Notes under the pieces: generated by a model
What the model saw: the letters and a program-made list of their open reading frames with translations, nothing else
Told to the model about the DNA's origin: nothing
The model's database searches: none
NCBI RefSeq assembly: GCF_000468755.1
Contig: NZ_AWEZ01000054.1
Coordinates: 1 to 33,119, forward strand
Length of the DNA stretch: 33,119 bases
From: Olsenella profusa F0195
GTDB lineage: Bacteria; Actinomycetota; Coriobacteriia; Coriobacteriales; Atopobiaceae
Reading direction: 5' to 3'
In this document: piece after piece, positions 31,294 to 33,119 of the stretch
Position numbering within the stretch: the stretch's first letter is position 1
Layout: each line of letters starts with the position of its first letter
Program-made: the position numbers and the translations under genes

Positions 31294-32055
31294 ATGGGTG
31301 AGAAGATCGTACAGACCGCAGGCCGCGAGCAGCTGGGCGAGTTCGTTCCAGAGTTTGCCCACTTCAATGATGACGTACTCTTTGGCGAGAACTGGAACAA
31401 CCAGGACATCGACGTCAAGACCCGCTGCATTGTCACCTTCGTGGCGTTGATGGCACAGGGCATCACCGACAGCTCGCTCGTCTACCACCTGCAGAACGCC
31501 AAGGCCCACGGCGTGACCAAGGCCGAGTTTGCCGCCATCGTGACCCATGTGGCCTTCTACGCCGGCTGGCCCAAGGCCTGGGCAACTTTCAACCTGGGCA
31601 AGCAGGTCTGGACCACGGACGAGGCCGCCACCAGCGAGAAGGACGCATACGCCCAGACCATCCCCTTCCCCGTGGGTGACCCGAACGGCGCCTACGCCCA
31701 ATACTTCGACGGCCAGTCCTACCTGGCGCCCGTATGCGGCCAACCCTTCCCCATCTCCAATGTGACCTTTGAGCCGGGCTGCCGCAACCACTGGCATGTG
31801 CACCATGCCACCAAGGGCGGCGGCCAGCTCCTCATCTGTGTGGGTGGTCATGGCTGGTACCAGGAATGGGGCAAGGAGGCCCTAGCACTCGTCCCCGGCA
31901 CCGTGATCGAGATCCCCGAGGGCGTGAAGCACTGGCACGGCGCCGCCAAGGACAGCTGGATGAGCCACCTAGCCTTTGAGATCCCCGGCGAGGATGCCAG
32001 CAACGAGTGGCTGGAGCCTGTCTCCGACCAGGACTACGCCGCGCTGGGCCAGTAG
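31294..32055 (+). CDS. Carboxymuconolactone decarboxylase-cupin fusion
   Basis: A 253-residue fusion. Residues about 25-108 are a carboxymuconolactone decarboxylase (AhpD-like) domain: VKTRCIVTFVALMAQGITDS and AIVTHVAFYAGWPKAWATFN. The peroxidatic C-x-x-C pair of true AhpD is absent, so alkylhydroperoxidase activity is unlikely. Residues about 150-240 are a cupin: motif 1 HWHVHH (166-171) with G-rich continuation, and motif 2 PEGVKHWHGA (208-217), giving a metal site. The start at 31294 has AAGGG at seven bases; an in-frame ATG at 31246 adds an unrelated tail. Such fusions are common next to flavodoxin, alpha/beta hydrolase and cyclophilin-like genes, and all of these occur upstream here. Confidence 0.9.
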   Translation: MGEKIVQTAGREQLGEFVPEFAHFNDDVLFGENWNNQDIDVKTRCIVTFVALMAQGITDSSLVYHLQNAKAHGVTKAEFAAIVTHVAFYAGWPKAWATFNLGKQVWTTDEAATSEKDAYAQTIPFPVGDPNGAYAQYFDGQSYLAPVCGQPFPISNVTFEPGCRNHWHVHHATKGGGQLLICVGGHGWYQEWGKEALALVPGTVIEIPEGVKHWHGAAKDSWMSHLAFEIPGEDASNEWLEPVSDQDYAALGQ

Positions 32056-32332
32056 CACGTAGCGTATGCAGGCCAATCATGGGCCGCGATAAGGACGAAG
32101 GCAGATTCCTCCTTGTTGCGGCCATTTTCGTCATGATGGGGCTGCATGCACGGGAAGGAGTCGTCCCCCTTGAAACTGGCATGCTCGAGCCCACACCTAC
32201 CAGAGCATCAGCTCAACACTCCCAAGTGATTGACGCAACCTTCGAGGTCCTCTGAAAAATGGTATAGCATAGTACTATATTAAAAATACTGAGTGAAACA
32301 GATTTAAAGTTGTGAATGAGGTAAGTGAAGTA
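32056..32332. promoter_or_regulatory. Junction from GC-rich to AT-rich DNA
   Basis: An open frame at 32079-32255 would encode 58 residues with one hydrophobic stretch but has no family match and no good ribosome-binding site, so I do not call it. From about 32250 the composition turns AT-rich. TATAGC (32263-32268), the palindrome ATAGTACTAT (32270-32279) and TATATT are candidate promoter elements for the methyltransferase gene. This junction probably marks the edge of an acquired segment. Confidence 0.45.
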
Positions 32333-33085
32333 ATGAAAACATATCAGGATATAAACAAAGAGACCATCGACAGATGGGTTGAGGAAGGCTGGGAGTGGGG
32401 GAAACCAACTTCACATGATGAGTATATCGATGCAAAAGATGGAGAATGGAGAGTTTTTCTTACTCCAACGGTTCCAGTTCCACATGAGTGGCTTGGAGAT
32501 TTGAAAGGGAAGAAAATCTTAGGCTTAGCATCAGGCGGAGGACAGCAAATGCCTATATTTAATGCGTTAGGGGCAGATTGTACTGTACTTGATTACTCTT
32601 CAAAGCAAATAGAAAGCGAGTTCTTAATTGCTGAAAGAGAGGGATACAATATTAAAGCAATCGAAGGTGATATGACAAAAACTTTACCTTTTAAAAATGA
32701 AATATTTGATATAGTCTTTCATCCGGTTTCCAACTGTTATGTTGAAGATGTGCAACATGTTTTTAAGGAAGCATATAGAGTTCTGAAAAATGGTGGGGTT
32801 TTTCTTGCGGGTCTAAATAATGAGATAAACTACATTGTCGATGATGAAGAAAAAGAAATTGTTTGGAGAATGCCTTTTAATCCATTAAAAAATAAAGCAG
32901 CCAGAGAATATATGATTAAAGAAAAGTCCGGAATGCAGTTTTCTCACAATATGACGGAGCAGATAGGCGGACAATTAAAGGCAGGGTTCACCCTGCTTGA
33001 TATATATGAAGATACAAATGGTTTTGGCAGGTTGCATGAACTGAACATTAAAACATATATTGCAACTAAATCAGCTAAGTTATAG
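32333..33085 (+). CDS. Class I SAM-dependent methyltransferase, AT-rich
   Basis: A 250-residue class I SAM-dependent methyltransferase. Motif I is KILGLASGGGQQMPIFNALG, motif II region TVLDYSSKQI, GDMTKTLPFKNEIFDIVFHP follows, and HVFKEAYRVLKNGGVFLAGL is the conserved post-motif helix and strand. The opening MKTYQDINKETIDRWVEEGWEWG is characteristic of a methyltransferase group frequent in Firmicutes. An in-frame GTG at 32312 is possible, but the family starts at the ATG. Codon use (AAA, GAA, TTT, ATT-rich) is unlike all other genes in the window, which indicates recent transfer from a low-GC bacterium. Substrate unknown. Confidence 0.9.
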   Translation: MKTYQDINKETIDRWVEEGWEWGKPTSHDEYIDAKDGEWRVFLTPTVPVPHEWLGDLKGKKILGLASGGGQQMPIFNALGADCTVLDYSSKQIESEFLIAEREGYNIKAIEGDMTKTLPFKNEIFDIVFHPVSNCYVEDVQHVFKEAYRVLKNGGVFLAGLNNEINYIVDDEEKEIVWRMPFNPLKNKAAREYMIKEKSGMQFSHNMTEQIGGQLKAGFTLLDIYEDTNGFGRLHELNIKTYIATKSAKL

Positions 33086-33119
33086 AATCAGCTAGTTTCC
33101 CAGTTTGTCTAAATGTATA

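Noticed and set aside
32079-32255. A 58-codon plus-strand frame
   Set aside because: No ribosome-binding site and no resemblance; straddles a composition junction.
1-33119. CRISPR array, tRNA or rRNA genes, tandem repeats
   Set aside because: Reading both strands showed no regularly spaced repeats, no tRNA-like cloverleaf with CCA-end context and no rRNA-like sequence.

Overview
The window is GC-rich, with GC-biased third codon positions and dense, short-spaced genes on both strands. Gene content (ECF transporter with a fused double ATPase, flavin-reductase and nitroreductase pair, CMD-cupin and alpha/beta hydrolase enzymes, LanFEG-like exporter with YxeA, many Fic and AAA_14/DUF4143 genes) suggests a host-associated high-GC actinomycete, most likely a Coriobacteriia member of the Olsenella/Atopobium kind. 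This is inferred from composition and gene repertoire only; no rRNA or other phylogenetic marker is present. No tRNA, rRNA or CRISPR array was seen.

Layout. 0.2-1.3 kb: flavin reductase-like protein and nitroreductase, a two-gene redox operon. 1.35-4.1 kb: alpha/beta hydrolase, SAM methyltransferase and Gfo/Idh/MocA oxidoreductase, with a divergent promoter between the first two. 4.1-9.5 kb: an accessory island on the minus strand with an unrecognised seven-helix membrane protein, two Fic proteins with C-terminal winged helices, a broken IS256-type transposase scrap and an AAA_14/DUF4143 ATPase. Both fic genes and the ATPase gene are preceded by strong palindromes, and in the two fic promoters the palindrome sits over a perfect TATAAT. 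9.6-14.6 kb: a two-component system divergent from a three-gene ABC exporter of the lantibiotic self-protection type plus a YxeA-like protein. 14.6-16.4 kb: a GNAT acetyltransferase, a 5'-truncated EcsC-like gene and a poorly coding stretch. 16.4-23.6 kb: TetR regulator followed by a tight operon of an MptD-type S component, EcfT, a fused double EcfA ATPase and two half-size exporter-fold ABC transporters. This is the best candidate for an intact, incompletely characterised system, probably import of iron chelates, heme or another cofactor.

23.6-28.6 kb is a zone of decay. It holds a Fic remnant, a GNAT gene with an in-frame TAA, a TfoX-like gene with two frameshifts, an NADPH-dependent FMN reductase with frameshift, deletion and stop, and a cyclophilin-like gene run into a second flavodoxin fragment whose start codon reads ACG. 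Intact among them are an ABC-F ATPase with its Shine-Dalgarno sequence in a predicted hairpin and a DinB-like protein. 28.6-32.1 kb: an alpha/beta hydrolase with a cysteine nucleophile, an AlbA_2/Schlafen-type ATP-binding regulator, and a CMD-cupin fusion. The end (32.3-33.1 kb) is an AT-rich SAM methyltransferase gene whose composition differs sharply from everything else, indicating recent transfer from a low-GC donor, probably a Firmicute.
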